NCBI GenBank assembly: GCA_003214355.1
Contig: QCLS01000001.1
Location: 124,001 to 188,000 of the forward strand
From: Prochlorococcus sp. AG-418-C09
GTDB lineage: Bacteria > Cyanobacteriota > Cyanobacteriia > PCC-6307 > Cyanobiaceae
DNA: 64,000 nucleotides
Reading direction: 5' to 3'
The position numbers and the translations under genes were made by a program. Each line of letters starts with the position of its first letter. Within the stretch, counting starts at the first letter, position 1. Shown here one piece after another: positions 18,077 through 27,417 of the stretch. The notes beneath the pieces were generated by a model that was given only the letters and a program-made list of their open reading frames with translations, ran no database searches and was not told where the DNA came from.

Positions 18077-18079
18077 ATA

Positions 18080-18556
18080 CTAAGCTGTTCCGCAAAAGGT
18101 AACTTCTGGAAATTTTAATTTTGCTTCCTCTAACTTCTTCGTTTTACCCTCTTCCTGCCAATAGTTAATAACTTCAGTTGCTTTGTTAAGTATCTCAACC
18201 CTTTCGTTGTCAGTAATCCACCCTTTATTTTCTAGTTCTGTTTTTAATTTCTCCCAAGCATCTTCTCGTGGCCAAAAGAAATAAGCTGTGAGGGGACTAG
18301 GTCCTCCCCCAACTATTTGATCAACTGATAATGCAACGTTGTCAGGCAGCCATAATACTTTAATAATGAATCTTCCTTCATCTGGTTTAGGAGTATATCC
18401 TGTAGGCACACCATCTTCATCAATAGTAGCTGCAGCCAGAACAGCGGAAGCCCCAAGAAATCCAGCATTTGGATTAACATTTTTAGAATTAACTGATTCA
18501 TTCTTTGTATCTTGTTGATTAGCAAGATTTTCGTTGGGACTATCTTGTGAGGACAT
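18080..18556 (-). CDS. Ribosomal protein PSRP-3 (Ycf65)
   Basis: Residues about 60-150 match the PSRP-3/Ycf65 domain: [40 protein letters not shown] and [16 protein letters not shown]. This protein belongs to the small ribosomal subunit of cyanobacteria and plastids and is thought to tune translation. The first ~55 residues are a polar, Asn- and Ser-rich extension that is probably disordered. The gene is convergent with atpC, separated by 3 nt. The assignment by family pattern is strong; the extended N-terminus could mean the start lies further in, but no closer methionine precedes the domain. Confidence 0.88.
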   Translation of the reverse strand: MSSQDSPNENLANQQDTKNESVNSKNVNPNAGFLGASAVLAAATIDEDGVPTGYTPKPDEGRFIIKVLWLPDNVALSVDQIVGGGPSPLTAYFFWPREDAWEKLKTELENKGWITDNERVEILNKATEVINYWQEEGKTKKLEEAKLKFPEVTFCGTA

Positions 18557-18692
18557 CTATTTGATTTGATTTAATTTGATTTAATTATTAATTTATCAGT
18601 AAATGGTTACCTTTTGGGACTTTGGATTATAAATTCACAAGCTTATTTTTTAGTTTCCAAATTAAATTATCATTAAAAAAATGTTTAATTTG

Positions 18693-18848
18693 TCAAGAAT
18701 TTTTATCAACCTTATAGAAATTGTAAATTTCTGCTTCTAAAGAATCCCAAAGGTCTTTTGGGATATCATTCTCCTCGGCAAACATTCCTAATTGACCTGC
18801 AAGAGCTCTAGCTTGGGATAGCCTTTCATTTAAATTTTGATTTATCAT
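18693..18848 (-). CDS. Conserved-looking 51-aa protein
   Basis: The 51-codon frame MINQNLNERLSQARAL... is amphipathic and helical: ERLSQARALAGQLGMFAEEN followed by IPKDLWDSLEAEIYNFYK. It is soluble, rich in acidic residues and has no cysteines. It resembles small cyanobacterial helical hypothetical proteins of about 50 residues, but no named family is certain. It is flanked by pepP upstream on the same strand (about 70 nt), and PSRP-3 follows downstream. The compact composition without low-complexity runs supports coding. Confidence 0.6.
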   Translation of the reverse strand: MINQNLNERLSQARALAGQLGMFAEENDIPKDLWDSLEAEIYNFYKVDKNS

Positions 18849-18917
18849 GTTTAATTAATTAACGTTAAAAGTTAGTAGTGGCAAAAATATCTTAAATAAA
18901 TAAGAATTCAAAAATAA

Positions 18918-20243
18918 TTATATCTCTAAATCGGAGATTTCTTTTAACGCGGCTTTACTTAATACTTCAGGGACTTCATTTCTTACAAGAACATCATCTT
19001 CAATTCTAATACCAATACCTTTCCATCTTTGGTCTATTTCTGGCTGACCTTTTGGGACTGCAAGTCTATCACTTATATAAATACCTGGTTCTACAGTAAG
19101 TATCATTCCACTTTCTAGAGGGACTTCATAGTCTCCCAGCCTGTAAGCACCAACATCATGTACATCTAATCCTAACCAGTGGCCCGTTTTATGCATATAC
19201 AAATGCCTATATGATCCAGTCTCAATGATTCCATCTGTGTCTCCAGACAATAAGTGTATTTCTTTTAATCCATTTATAAGAATCTTGAGAGCTTGCATAT
19301 GAATATAGTTTGTACTTACTCCTGGAACAACATTATTTATTGCATGTTTTTGGGCTTCTAAAATAATTTCATATATTGCTCTTTGTTCTCCTGAAAACTT
19401 CCCATTTATTGGAAATGTTCTGGTAATGTCACCATTATAATAATCATTCAAAGAGCACCCAGCATCTACTAAAAGTAAATCTCCTTGCTTTAATTCTGAA
19501 TTATTAGATGTGTAATGCAAAACGCATGCATTATCCCCAGACGCAACTATAGAGTTGTAGGCAGGTCCTCTAGCTCCCTTTTCCAAGAAGAAGCCCTCAA
19601 TCAATCCTTGAACTTGTCTCTCATTATTCTTCTGAGAAATATTATTTCTTGCTAATTCATGAGCTTCTGCAGAGATCTGAACAGCTTCTCTCATTCTTTC
19701 AATCTCGTAATTGCTTTTTAAGATACGCATATCATTAAGATATATACTTGGCGATTTAATAGAATTCGGTGCGAAGCCAATCCTAGAACTGTTTTGAAGT
19801 TGATTTGCCCAAGTTTCTAATATAATCTTTTCTATAATTGGATTCTTACCTACAGCGAAAACTATTTCTTCAGTACCTTCTAGATAACTAGGTAGAAGTT
19901 CATCAAACTTATCAACTGAATGAGCTTTTTCAGCCTTAAATATATTCTCAGCACCCTCAACACCCCACCTAAATCCATTCCAAACTTCACTATTTACCTC
20001 CTTTGGATTTACAAATAAAATAAACTTCTCCCCTTTTGACTTGTGAGATAGAAACAAAGCAATTGCGTTAGGTTCGTCAAAACCTGTTAGGTACCAGAAA
20101 TCACTATTTTGTCGAAATGGATATTCACAGTCCGAGTGATGTTGAACAAGATTAGCTCCTGGAATAATTGCTGCTTTACCATTTAATTTAGATAAGAATA
20201 TTTCTCTACGTTCTTGATACACCTGATAATTAAAGTGATACAT
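18918..20243 (-). CDS. pepP: Xaa-Pro aminopeptidase (PepP-like)
   Basis: The 441-aa enzyme removes N-terminal residues next to proline. Its N-terminal creatinase-like domain includes PFRQNSDFWYLTGFDEP. The C-terminal pita-bread metallopeptidase domain shows ligand residues in LLVDAGCSLNDYYNGDITRT, the histidine in KTGHWLGLDVHDVG, and the glutamates in LTVEPGIYI and GIRIEDDVLV. These are the expected two-metal ligands of M24B. The gene is divergent from the CNNM gene, with a 70-nt gap. Confidence 0.93.
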   Translation of the reverse strand: MYHFNYQVYQERREIFLSKLNGKAAIIPGANLVQHHSDCEYPFRQNSDFWYLTGFDEPNAIALFLSHKSKGEKFILFVNPKEVNSEVWNGFRWGVEGAENIFKAEKAHSVDKFDELLPSYLEGTEEIVFAVGKNPIIEKIILETWANQLQNSSRIGFAPNSIKSPSIYLNDMRILKSNYEIERMREAVQISAEAHELARNNISQKNNERQVQGLIEGFFLEKGARGPAYNSIVASGDNACVLHYTSNNSELKQGDLLLVDAGCSLNDYYNGDITRTFPINGKFSGEQRAIYEIILEAQKHAINNVVPGVSTNYIHMQALKILINGLKEIHLLSGDTDGIIETGSYRHLYMHKTGHWLGLDVHDVGAYRLGDYEVPLESGMILTVEPGIYISDRLAVPKGQPEIDQRWKGIGIRIEDDVLVRNEVPEVLSKAALKEISDLEI

Positions 20244-20313
20244 AAAAATGATGTTGGCGAGTTGTAAGAAAAAATGGAAGAATGAAATATAAATTCAATA
20301 GTGTCCAAATTTA

Positions 20314-21291
20314 ATGGAATCTAGTGTTTTCATTCTTATTCTACTAATTCTTGTTATTTTAATAGGTTCAGCTTGTTGTTCAGGGGTGGAGGCTGCTTTT
20401 TTAGCTGTTAACTCAATGAGAATTCTAGAGTTGGCTGCCAAGCAGAAATCAAAGGGTTCCGCCAACCAATTATTAAAACTAAGAAAACATCTTGGTCGAA
20501 CATTAACTGTTATTACCATTACCAATAATGGATTCAACATTATTGGAAGTATAATTCTAGGATTTTACGGAGCTGTTGTAATAAATGATAATTTTGGTCT
20601 AACTTTATTTTCAATTAGTTTTTACATGCTTGTAGTTTTAGTTGGAGAGGTATTACCAAAAGCACTTGGAACACGATTTTCCTTACAAGTAGCAATATTA
20701 TCAGTGCCAATTCTTAGAATGTTGAATATTTTAATGAAACCATTTCTCATACTTATCGAAACACTATTTCCGGTAATAACAGCTGAAAATGAAATTTCAA
20801 CTGATGAAGAAGAAATAAGACAAATGGCAAAATTTGGATCACAAAAAGGATTTATTGAAGCTGATGAAGCTGCAATGATATCAAAAGTTTTCCAACTAAA
20901 TGATCTCAAAGCAAAAGATCTTATGATCCCAAGAGTAGCTGCACCAAGTATTAATGGATCCGAAGAATTAAAAAATGTTTCAGAGACAATTATCCTTACT
21001 GATGCACCTTGGTGGGTAGTCCTAGGAGATAAGGTTGATAAGATTCAGGGTATAGCCAAAAGAGAGAGATTACTTACAGCAATAATTAAAGGGGAAGAAA
21101 AAGTCTTAGTATCTGAGTTGTCTGATCCGGTAGATTATATTCCAGAGATGATTAAGATAGATAAGCTCCTTACAACATTTGACAAAGATAATAAAGGAGT
21201 AAAAGTAGTAGTAGATGAATTCGGAGGATTTGTGGGCTTAATAGGTGCAGAGGCAGTTCTATCAGTTTTAGCTGGATGGTGGAATAAATAA
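20314..21291 (+). CDS. CNNM (DUF21) membrane protein, CorC/HlyC-related
   Basis: The N-terminal ~150 residues match the DUF21/CNNM transmembrane domain: SACCSGVEAAFLAVNSMRI, TITNNGFNIIGSI and VLVGEVLPKALGTRFSLQ. The rest is a CBS-like regulatory region with the linker DEEEIRQMAKFGSQKGFIEADEA. The final CorC_HlyC domain found in longer members is absent. Members are linked to Mg2+ or cobalt transport and membrane ion homeostasis. The gene directly abuts the next one (stop at 21291, start at 21292), so a shared transcript is likely. Confidence 0.87.
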   Translation: MESSVFILILLILVILIGSACCSGVEAAFLAVNSMRILELAAKQKSKGSANQLLKLRKHLGRTLTVITITNNGFNIIGSIILGFYGAVVINDNFGLTLFSISFYMLVVLVGEVLPKALGTRFSLQVAILSVPILRMLNILMKPFLILIETLFPVITAENEISTDEEEIRQMAKFGSQKGFIEADEAAMISKVFQLNDLKAKDLMIPRVAAPSINGSEELKNVSETIILTDAPWWVVLGDKVDKIQGIAKRERLLTAIIKGEEKVLVSELSDPVDYIPEMIKIDKLLTTFDKDNKGVKVVVDEFGGFVGLIGAEAVLSVLAGWWNK

Positions 21292-22530
21292 ATGAGACAT
21301 ATTAAACCGTCCAAAACTTATTCCATTTTAAAAGATTGGTGGAGTACAACAAATCTAACTAATTACGAGAAAAGTATATTCAATAAAGAAATAGTTTCAT
21401 TTAATCAGCAATTAATTAGGTTTAAGAATAGAAAACTCAGGATTGGCGTTTTTGGCAAAGCTGGAGTAGGTAAATCCACAATATTAAATTCAATTTTAAA
21501 TAATGATTATTTTAAAACAGGCATTCTTAATGGATCTACAAAGGAAATTAAAACAAAGGAAATTTATTTAAAAAAGAATACTATAAAAAGTTGTGAACTT
21601 ATTGACTATCCAGGTTTTGATATTTGCAATTCTACAAATAATAATCAAACTGATATAACTGAATTAGATTTAATAATATTTATTATTGCTGGCGATCCTA
21701 ATAGAAATGAAATTCAGAAATTAACTTCATTAATAAATAATGGTAAGAAACTTATTATTATTTTCAATAAAGTAGATACATTTACAACCAATGATATAAA
21801 GACTATTTCTCTAAAGATAAAGAAAAATCTTCCTTTAGATCAAAAAGTACCAATCTTTATAAATGCAAATAAAAACAATTTAAAGGAATATTTATTTAAT
21901 CTTCTTGAAGAAATCGGGGAGAACCTTTTAATTGTAAATACTTTTCAATTAGTTGAGAAATTAATAATTAAAATCAAAGAAAATAGATTAATAAAAAGAA
22001 AAAAAGAAGCTCAAACAATAATTGGAAAGTTTGCAACTATAAAGGCTTCAACTGTTGCTTTAAATCCCTTAATTCTTATTGATATGGCAGGTAGTTTTGC
22101 ATTGGATACAGTCCTAATTAAAGAACTTAGTAAAATTTATGGATTACGGGTCAAAAGTAAATCTGCCAGAAAATTAATTGAAAAGATTTCTATTAATAAC
22201 TTTTTCTTAGGCGCGACTCAAATTGGGATAAATCTTTCATTTAATTTTTTAAAGAAAATTAGTTTAATAGCGGCCCCTTTTACAAGTGGTTTATCTTTAG
22301 TTCCTTATGGCCCAGTAGCTATTGTCCAAGCTTTCTTAGCTGTAAAATCCACAAAACTTATTGGCAAATTAGCCGCTAAAGAAATCCTAAAAAAAAGTAA
22401 TATTAACGGCATGGATCCATTGTATTTTATTAAGGCGATTCATCTCAATGAATCTAAAATAATAGCCTCAGAAAGAATCTTTTCTTACAATAAAAAAATA
22501 AAAAATGATTTATCTACATATCTGCCTTGA
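21292..22530 (+). CDS. P-loop GTPase with C-terminal DUF697 domain
   Basis: The G domain starts at about residue 50: GVFGKAGVGKSTILNSIL is the P-loop, LIDYPGFDI the DxxG G3 motif, and IIFNKVDT the G4 NKxD motif, giving guanine specificity. Residues about 240-400 form a hydrophobic helical DUF697 domain (TSGLSLVPYGPVAIVQ), which may contact or insert into membranes. This architecture resembles YcjF/Era-like GTPases. It sits without gap between the CNNM gene and nadD, and its stop overlaps the nadD start. The role is unknown; a membrane or ion link is inferred from the first neighbour. Confidence 0.85.
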   Translation: MRHIKPSKTYSILKDWWSTTNLTNYEKSIFNKEIVSFNQQLIRFKNRKLRIGVFGKAGVGKSTILNSILNNDYFKTGILNGSTKEIKTKEIYLKKNTIKSCELIDYPGFDICNSTNNNQTDITELDLIIFIIAGDPNRNEIQKLTSLINNGKKLIIIFNKVDTFTTNDIKTISLKIKKNLPLDQKVPIFINANKNNLKEYLFNLLEEIGENLLIVNTFQLVEKLIIKIKENRLIKRKKEAQTIIGKFATIKASTVALNPLILIDMAGSFALDTVLIKELSKIYGLRVKSKSARKLIEKISINNFFLGATQIGINLSFNFLKKISLIAAPFTSGLSLVPYGPVAIVQAFLAVKSTKLIGKLAAKEILKKSNINGMDPLYFIKAIHLNESKIIASERIFSYNKKIKNDLSTYLP

Positions 22531-23105
22531 AATACAAACCTAAAGAGATTGCATTATTTGGAACAAGTGCTGACCCTCCTACAAATGGCCATCAAGAAAT
22601 TATTAAAGAGTTATCAAAAATATTTCCATTAGTTGTATCTTATGCGAGTGATAATCCCTCTAAGAAGCACAAAGAAATACTCACTTATAGAAGTCTTCTA
22701 TTGAGGATTCTTATCGAGGATTTTAATAGCCCCAGTGTCTTATTTGATCAAGAAATAAGTAGTCCTTGGGCTATAAAATCTATTAAAAGATGTAAACAAA
22801 AATACAACCCTGATAAAATAAAATTTGTAATTGGAAGCGATTTAATAAATCAAATGCTTGCATGGAAAAATTTCAACGAAATTATTAACGAATGTGATTT
22901 ATTTATTATTCCAAGAGAGGGATATCCCATTAATCCTTTAACCCTTAAATCAATAAATAATACCAATGCAAAATATGAAATCTCTGAATTTATAGTTCCA
23001 AATATATCAAGTTCAATGATCAGAGAAAAGAATCTATATAAAAAATTACCAAGATCTTTAGTTGATGTTATTAAGAACAAAAATCTATATAGAAATCTAA
23101 AATAA
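22527..23105 (+). CDS. nadD: Nicotinate-mononucleotide adenylyltransferase
   Basis: The 192-aa enzyme adenylates nicotinate mononucleotide to deamido-NAD. It carries the nucleotidyltransferase signature in ALFGTSADPPTNGHQEII (the GTxDPPxxGH motif) and the C-terminal ISSSMIREK in place of the usual STxIR. The start is TTG at 22527, overlapping the GTPase stop by 3 nt (TTGA). The nadE gene follows 4 nt later, so both late steps of NAD synthesis are together. Length is slightly short but normal for cyanobacteria. Confidence 0.9.
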   Translation: MKYKPKEIALFGTSADPPTNGHQEIIKELSKIFPLVVSYASDNPSKKHKEILTYRSLLLRILIEDFNSPSVLFDQEISSPWAIKSIKRCKQKYNPDKIKFVIGSDLINQMLAWKNFNEIINECDLFIIPREGYPINPLTLKSINNTNAKYEISEFIVPNISSSMIREKNLYKKLPRSLVDVIKNKNLYRNLK

Positions 23106-23109
23106 AAAA

Positions 23110-24813
23110 ATGAAGCTCTTTATTGCACAATTCAACCCAGTGGTGGGAGATATTGCAGGAAACGCGAAGAAGATTCTGGATATTTCCGGAAATGCCTATA
23201 AAGATTCTGCAGATTTAGTTTTAACTCCTGAATTATCACTATGGGGATACCCACCAAAAGACTTACTTTTTAAGAAGCATCTAATAAAGGATCAATATCG
23301 AATATTAGATGAATTAGCCTTTGAAATATTAAACAAATTCGGAGATTTAAGCATAACTATTGGAATCGCCGAAGAGATTCATGATGCTTTCTTTCCAAAT
23401 TTATATAATTCAATTGCAATCATAAGCGAAGGTAAATGGTCAATAATTGCAAGAAAAATCATATTGCCAAGTTATGAAGTATTTGATGAAAAAAGATACT
23501 TCAGATCTGCCAATAAAGTTTCTGTGTTGAGAAAAAAGTTCAAAGATAAATTTTGGAATATAGGAATTACTATCTGTGAAGATTTATGGGTTAATGAAAA
23601 TATTGAAGGAAGAGGAAAGCATAAGCAAAACCCAATAAATGATCTCAAAAATGAAGATATTGATTTGTTATTAAATTTCTCCGCATCTCCCTTTACGATA
23701 AATAAACCCTACAAAAGAGAAAAGGTATCATCTTATGCAGCAAACTTGCTTAAAGTACCTTTGATTTATATTAACCAAGTCGGAGGAAACGATGATTTAG
23801 TTTTTGATGGAAATAGTTTTATTGTTGATAAGAATACCAAAAGAATAAAAAGGCTAAAATCATGCGCAGAACAAAATCTATGCTGGGATATTCAGAAGGA
23901 ACGTATTCCATTAAATACTATCAAAAGTGTGTCTGAACTTGAATCAATATTTGATGCATTAGTACTAGGAGTAAGAGATTATGCAAAAAAATGCGGCTTT
24001 AAAACTGCTTTAATTGGACTGAGCGGAGGCATTGATTCTGCATTGGTAACTGTTATTGCCACTGCAGCACTTGGGCAAAATAATGTCTTCTGCTATTCGA
24101 TGCCATCAAAATGGAGTAGTAAAGGTTCAATTGAGGATGCAAAAGAATTATCAAACACTTTACGAATTAATTTACAAACTATTCCTATTCATAAAATCCA
24201 TGAAAGTTTTGCAAATGAATTGATAGAAAACTTAAATTTTAAATTACAAGGAATAACAAACGAGAATATTCAATCAAGAATAAGAGGGACAATATTAATG
24301 GCTCTTGCTAATTCACAAAATCATTTATTACTTTCTACTGGTAATAAATCCGAACTTGCAGTAGGCTATTGCACTTTATATGGAGATATGAACGGTGGAT
24401 TATCTGTTATTGGTGATTTATATAAAACTAATGTTTTCAATATATGTAAATGGCTAGATAGTAATGATTCAATGAGCTCAAGAGAGGTACATAACTTACC
24501 TTCTAAATGCAAAATAATAGGAGATCAGATTCTGAATAAACCTCCAAGTGCTGAATTGGGTCCAAATCAATTAGATATTGATTCACTTCCGCCTTATTCA
24601 AAACTTGATAAAATTCTTAAAGGTATTATTGAAGAAAAAAAAGATATCAAACAACTTGAAATGGAAGGACACAATAATGAATTAATATACAAAATATTAT
24701 CTCTCATAAGAAATTCAGAATTCAAGAGAAGGCAAGCACCTCCAATTTTAAAATTAAGCACTCAATCCTTGGGCAATGATTGGAGATTACCAATAGCAAT
24801 ATCAAACTTATAA
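23110..24813 (+). CDS. nadE: NAD+ synthase, glutamine-hydrolysing
   Basis: The 567-aa enzyme makes NAD from deamido-NAD with glutamine as the amide donor. The N-terminal ~270 residues form a nitrilase-type glutaminase, with catalytic Glu in TPELSLWGYPPKD, Lys in IILPSYEVFDE and Cys in ITICEDLW. The C-terminal part is the synthetase with the PP-loop LIGLSGGIDSALV and the STGNKSELAVGYCTLYGD segment. It follows nadD by 4 nt. The gene ends 4 nt before the stop of the convergent DUF3326 gene. Confidence 0.95.
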   Translation: MKLFIAQFNPVVGDIAGNAKKILDISGNAYKDSADLVLTPELSLWGYPPKDLLFKKHLIKDQYRILDELAFEILNKFGDLSITIGIAEEIHDAFFPNLYNSIAIISEGKWSIIARKIILPSYEVFDEKRYFRSANKVSVLRKKFKDKFWNIGITICEDLWVNENIEGRGKHKQNPINDLKNEDIDLLLNFSASPFTINKPYKREKVSSYAANLLKVPLIYINQVGGNDDLVFDGNSFIVDKNTKRIKRLKSCAEQNLCWDIQKERIPLNTIKSVSELESIFDALVLGVRDYAKKCGFKTALIGLSGGIDSALVTVIATAALGQNNVFCYSMPSKWSSKGSIEDAKELSNTLRINLQTIPIHKIHESFANELIENLNFKLQGITNENIQSRIRGTILMALANSQNHLLLSTGNKSELAVGYCTLYGDMNGGLSVIGDLYKTNVFNICKWLDSNDSMSSREVHNLPSKCKIIGDQILNKPPSAELGPNQLDIDSLPPYSKLDKILKGIIEEKKDIKQLEMEGHNNELIYKILSLIRNSEFKRRQAPPILKLSTQSLGNDWRLPIAISNL

Positions 24814-24817
24814 ATAA

Positions 24818-25876
24818 CTATTTTATTTGAGAGTTTTTAATAGATTTTAAAGGCCTTCTAATAGATTTTAAATCTATGCCTGTCCTTAAAGATAATAAGA
24901 CACCTGAAGCCTCTAGATAATTATCTACTTCAATAAGTTTTTGATATTGAAAATATTGATTATCAACTTTTATTGCAGAATTATTCTTTACCGAAATTAC
25001 ATTTAATCCTTTTTCCATAGAAGCAAGTACCGCTTCTCCCCCTAAGGCACATGAAGGGACTACGATGGACTCTACTTGGTAGGGATGAATATCTTCTCCA
25101 TGAGGAGAATAATCAGGCAACTCAATTAAATCTGGGGCAGTACTTAATCCTATTAGTACTGAAGGTAAAAATGTATAACCAATTTCTTCAGCAGCAGCTC
25201 TTGGATCTAGATCATAATCTATATCAATAGGTTGCAAGGCAGGTGAATGTGCGCATGGAACTCTTAAGTATTTGCTAATTAAATGACTGATAATAGCCTC
25301 AACTCCAGCTATTGAATCAACTCCATTTCCTTGCCTGTATAAGTCGATATTATCATTACCTTTTTGGCTAGGAAAATCTGCAACAATAGCAATTGCAGTA
25401 GTTCCTTGGCTTATTAATTTTTTTCCTGCATCAAGTAACGCCATAGGATTCTTAATTCTGCCAGTGCTAATCTTGGTTGAATTATCACTGTACTCAACAC
25501 CTAATGGAATATCAGTTATTACATATGAACCTATATTAATCCCAAGAGTTGCTCTGCAAGCATCTGCAACTTGGAGATGCCTCACTAAAGTATCATGTTC
25601 AATACTGGAATCAAAAATTATGCCAATATTTTGTTGTCTAACTTTTCTTAAACAAATCTCAGATTTTGCAAATCTATCGAGGCTATAACCCTCAACATAA
25701 TATATTCTCTCATCAACCTCTGATAATGAACCTCCATTCATGACATTAGGATGAGTTATTAAACATCCAGATGCCGCGGCTAGTAGCTTGGCAGAGGGTA
25801 ATGCGTCTCCAGCAAATCCACCTATTTCGCAGCCAATGCCAGTTGGAATTATAAAAATAGTTGGAGATGATCTCAT
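24818..25876 (-). CDS. DUF3326-family protein, 352 aa
   Basis: The protein opens IFIIPTGIGCEIGGFAGDALPSAK and continues with GCLITHPNVMNGGSLSEV, and later VAIVADFPSQ and VPCAHSPALQ. These match the cyanobacterial and plant-lineage DUF3326 family, which lacks an assigned reaction. The residues ITHPNVMNGG and DLDPRAAAEE suggest an active pocket with a conserved Asn-Gly-Gly. No signal peptide or membrane helices were seen, so it is cytosolic. A 63-aa gene and a [2Fe-2S] ferredoxin follow in the upstream direction on the same strand. Confidence 0.82.
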   Translation of the reverse strand: MRSSPTIFIIPTGIGCEIGGFAGDALPSAKLLAAASGCLITHPNVMNGGSLSEVDERIYYVEGYSLDRFAKSEICLRKVRQQNIGIIFDSSIEHDTLVRHLQVADACRATLGINIGSYVITDIPLGVEYSDNSTKISTGRIKNPMALLDAGKKLISQGTTAIAIVADFPSQKGNDNIDLYRQGNGVDSIAGVEAIISHLISKYLRVPCAHSPALQPIDIDYDLDPRAAAEEIGYTFLPSVLIGLSTAPDLIELPDYSPHGEDIHPYQVESIVVPSCALGGEAVLASMEKGLNVISVKNNSAIKVDNQYFQYQKLIEVDNYLEASGVLLSLRTGIDLKSIRRPLKSIKNSQIK

Positions 25877-25915
25877 ATTAATTTAATATCAATTAATCTA
25901 ATTTTATAAGAATAA

Positions 25916-26107
25916 TCAATTAATAATGACGGCATTGATTATTAATTTCTTATGGTTCACTTCTTCTTCAGAGATCTTGATTTGATAAATTGACCACCTT
26001 ATAACATCACCTTTTTGATGGAGCTTATCCAATATATACCCCCTTAGGTTGATTAATTGAATCGATTTAGGCCAACTTAATTCAAATTGAATTTGGCTAA
26101 GTTTCAT
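25916..26107 (-). CDS. Hypothetical 63-aa protein coupled to ferredoxin
   Basis: The 63-aa product, MKLSQIQFELSWPKSIQLIN to INAVIIN, is beta-rich and soluble with no cysteines, so it is not itself an electron carrier. Its ATG overlaps the ferredoxin TGA by two bases (ATGA), which implies that the two are translated together and probably interact. The downstream DUF3326 gene starts 39 nt later. I do not recognise the family but think it is cyanobacterial. Confidence 0.7.
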   Translation of the reverse strand: MKLSQIQFELSWPKSIQLINLRGYILDKLHQKGDVIRWSIYQIKISEEEVNHKKLIINAVIIN

Positions 26108-26430
26108 TTCTGATATTTACCAAATTGATCATTATACAAATCATCTTCAACATCATCACCAATAATAATGTGAAGATCTGATTTAGGAAAAGCAACGCAT
26201 AATAAAGCAAATCCCTTCTCCTTCAGATCATCATTTAATCCCATTGCATCAATTTGTTCTACCTCACCATCTTTAATAAATGATGCACAGCTTGTACATA
26301 CTCCTGCGCAACAACTGCTAGGTAGATCTATCCCATTAGATTTTGCAGCAGAGATTATATCTTGATTGTCTGAACATAAGAAATTATATGTTTTATTTTC
26401 AAAATTAACCTGGATATTAAATTCTGACAT
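26104..26430 (-). CDS. [2Fe-2S] ferredoxin, 108 aa
   Basis: The protein is a plant-type ferredoxin of 108 aa. The cluster ligands are in LPSSCCAGVCTSCASF (pattern Cx4CxxC) and the fourth Cys is in FALLCVAFPKSD. It has a short beta N-terminus and a C-terminal acidic extension (DDVEDDLYNDQFGKYQK) beyond the usual fold. The ATG at 26430 is preferred over a TTG six bases earlier. The gene ends overlapping the 63-aa gene by two bases. It could deliver electrons to that protein or to the DUF3326 enzyme, or act in general photosynthetic electron transfer. Confidence 0.88.
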   Translation of the reverse strand: MSEFNIQVNFENKTYNFLCSDNQDIISAAKSNGIDLPSSCCAGVCTSCASFIKDGEVEQIDAMGLNDDLKEKGFALLCVAFPKSDLHIIIGDDVEDDLYNDQFGKYQK

Positions 26431-26444
26431 AAGCAAAATTTAGA

Positions 26445-27395
26445 TTAAACTGCTGATCCTCCAACAACCTCAAGTATCTCTTGGGTGATTGCTGCCTGCC
26501 TTGCCTTGTTATAGGTTAAATTCAAGGTACTGGCTAATTCTTTAGCATTATCACTTGCATTATTCATTGCAGTCATTCTACATGCAAGTTCAGAAGCAGC
26601 TGACTCTTGAAGAGCTCTTAGTACTTGATTCTGAAGGTACAATGGCAATAATGAATCCAATAGTTGATCTGGACTTTGTTCAAAGACTATATCTGATGGT
26701 AACTTCTCATCACTAGATTTATCGATATTTGTTTTTTCAACAAGTAATTTATTCCCTTTTGTAGTCAATCTAAAGATCTCATCATTCTCTTCAGCGATGC
26801 CCTGTGGATCCAATGGTAGTAAAGTTTGAACTACAGGAGCACAGCTAACTAAAGTTATGAACTTTGTATAAATTATTTCAACTCTATCAGTATTTTCAGA
26901 TACGAACTCAGCTAAGATTTCATTAGTAACCCCTTCAGAATCTTTAGCAGTTGGAACCTGTTCTAATTCTTTAAAAGTACTCTTAATTAGGTACTTATCT
27001 TTTCTATTCTGAAAGTAGCCAATAGCTTTTTTTCCAACTAAAATCAAATTTGGTTGATAACCTTGATCAATTAGTTCAGCATATCTCGTCTCAACCTTTT
27101 TAATAATATTAGTATTGTATCCGCCACAAAGACCTCTATCAGCAGTTATGCAAACCAAAGATATATCTTTGACTGGCCTTTTTGCTAACAGAGGAGAATC
27201 CGAGGCTTCAAATTGAATTCTTGTTTGAATATTTTCTAAAACCCTAGCAAGCTTATCAGCAAACGGTCTGCTTTTTAGAACTTGGTCTTGAGCTCTTCTG
27301 ACTTTAGCTGCAGCTACAAGTCTCATTGCCTCGGTTATTTTTCGGGTGTTCTTTACAGAAACAATTCTGTCTCGGATTTCTTTAAGATTTGCCAT
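26445..27395 (-). CDS. atpG: ATP synthase F1 subunit gamma
   Basis: This 316-aa central-shaft subunit has the conserved ends: [20 protein letters not shown] at the start and [20 protein letters not shown] at the end, which form the coiled-coil axle. The middle is longer than in enterobacteria, as usual for cyanobacterial gamma; no pair of regulatory cysteines like that of plants is seen. It is the last gene of the main atp operon and follows atpA by 22 nt. The ferredoxin gene follows 14 nt later on the same strand. Confidence 0.95.
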   Translation of the reverse strand: MANLKEIRDRIVSVKNTRKITEAMRLVAAAKVRRAQDQVLKSRPFADKLARVLENIQTRIQFEASDSPLLAKRPVKDISLVCITADRGLCGGYNTNIIKKVETRYAELIDQGYQPNLILVGKKAIGYFQNRKDKYLIKSTFKELEQVPTAKDSEGVTNEILAEFVSENTDRVEIIYTKFITLVSCAPVVQTLLPLDPQGIAEENDEIFRLTTKGNKLLVEKTNIDKSSDEKLPSDIVFEQSPDQLLDSLLPLYLQNQVLRALQESAASELACRMTAMNNASDNAKELASTLNLTYNKARQAAITQEILEVVGGSAV

Positions 27396-27417
27396 AGTCT
27401 TTGTTTAGATTAATTTT

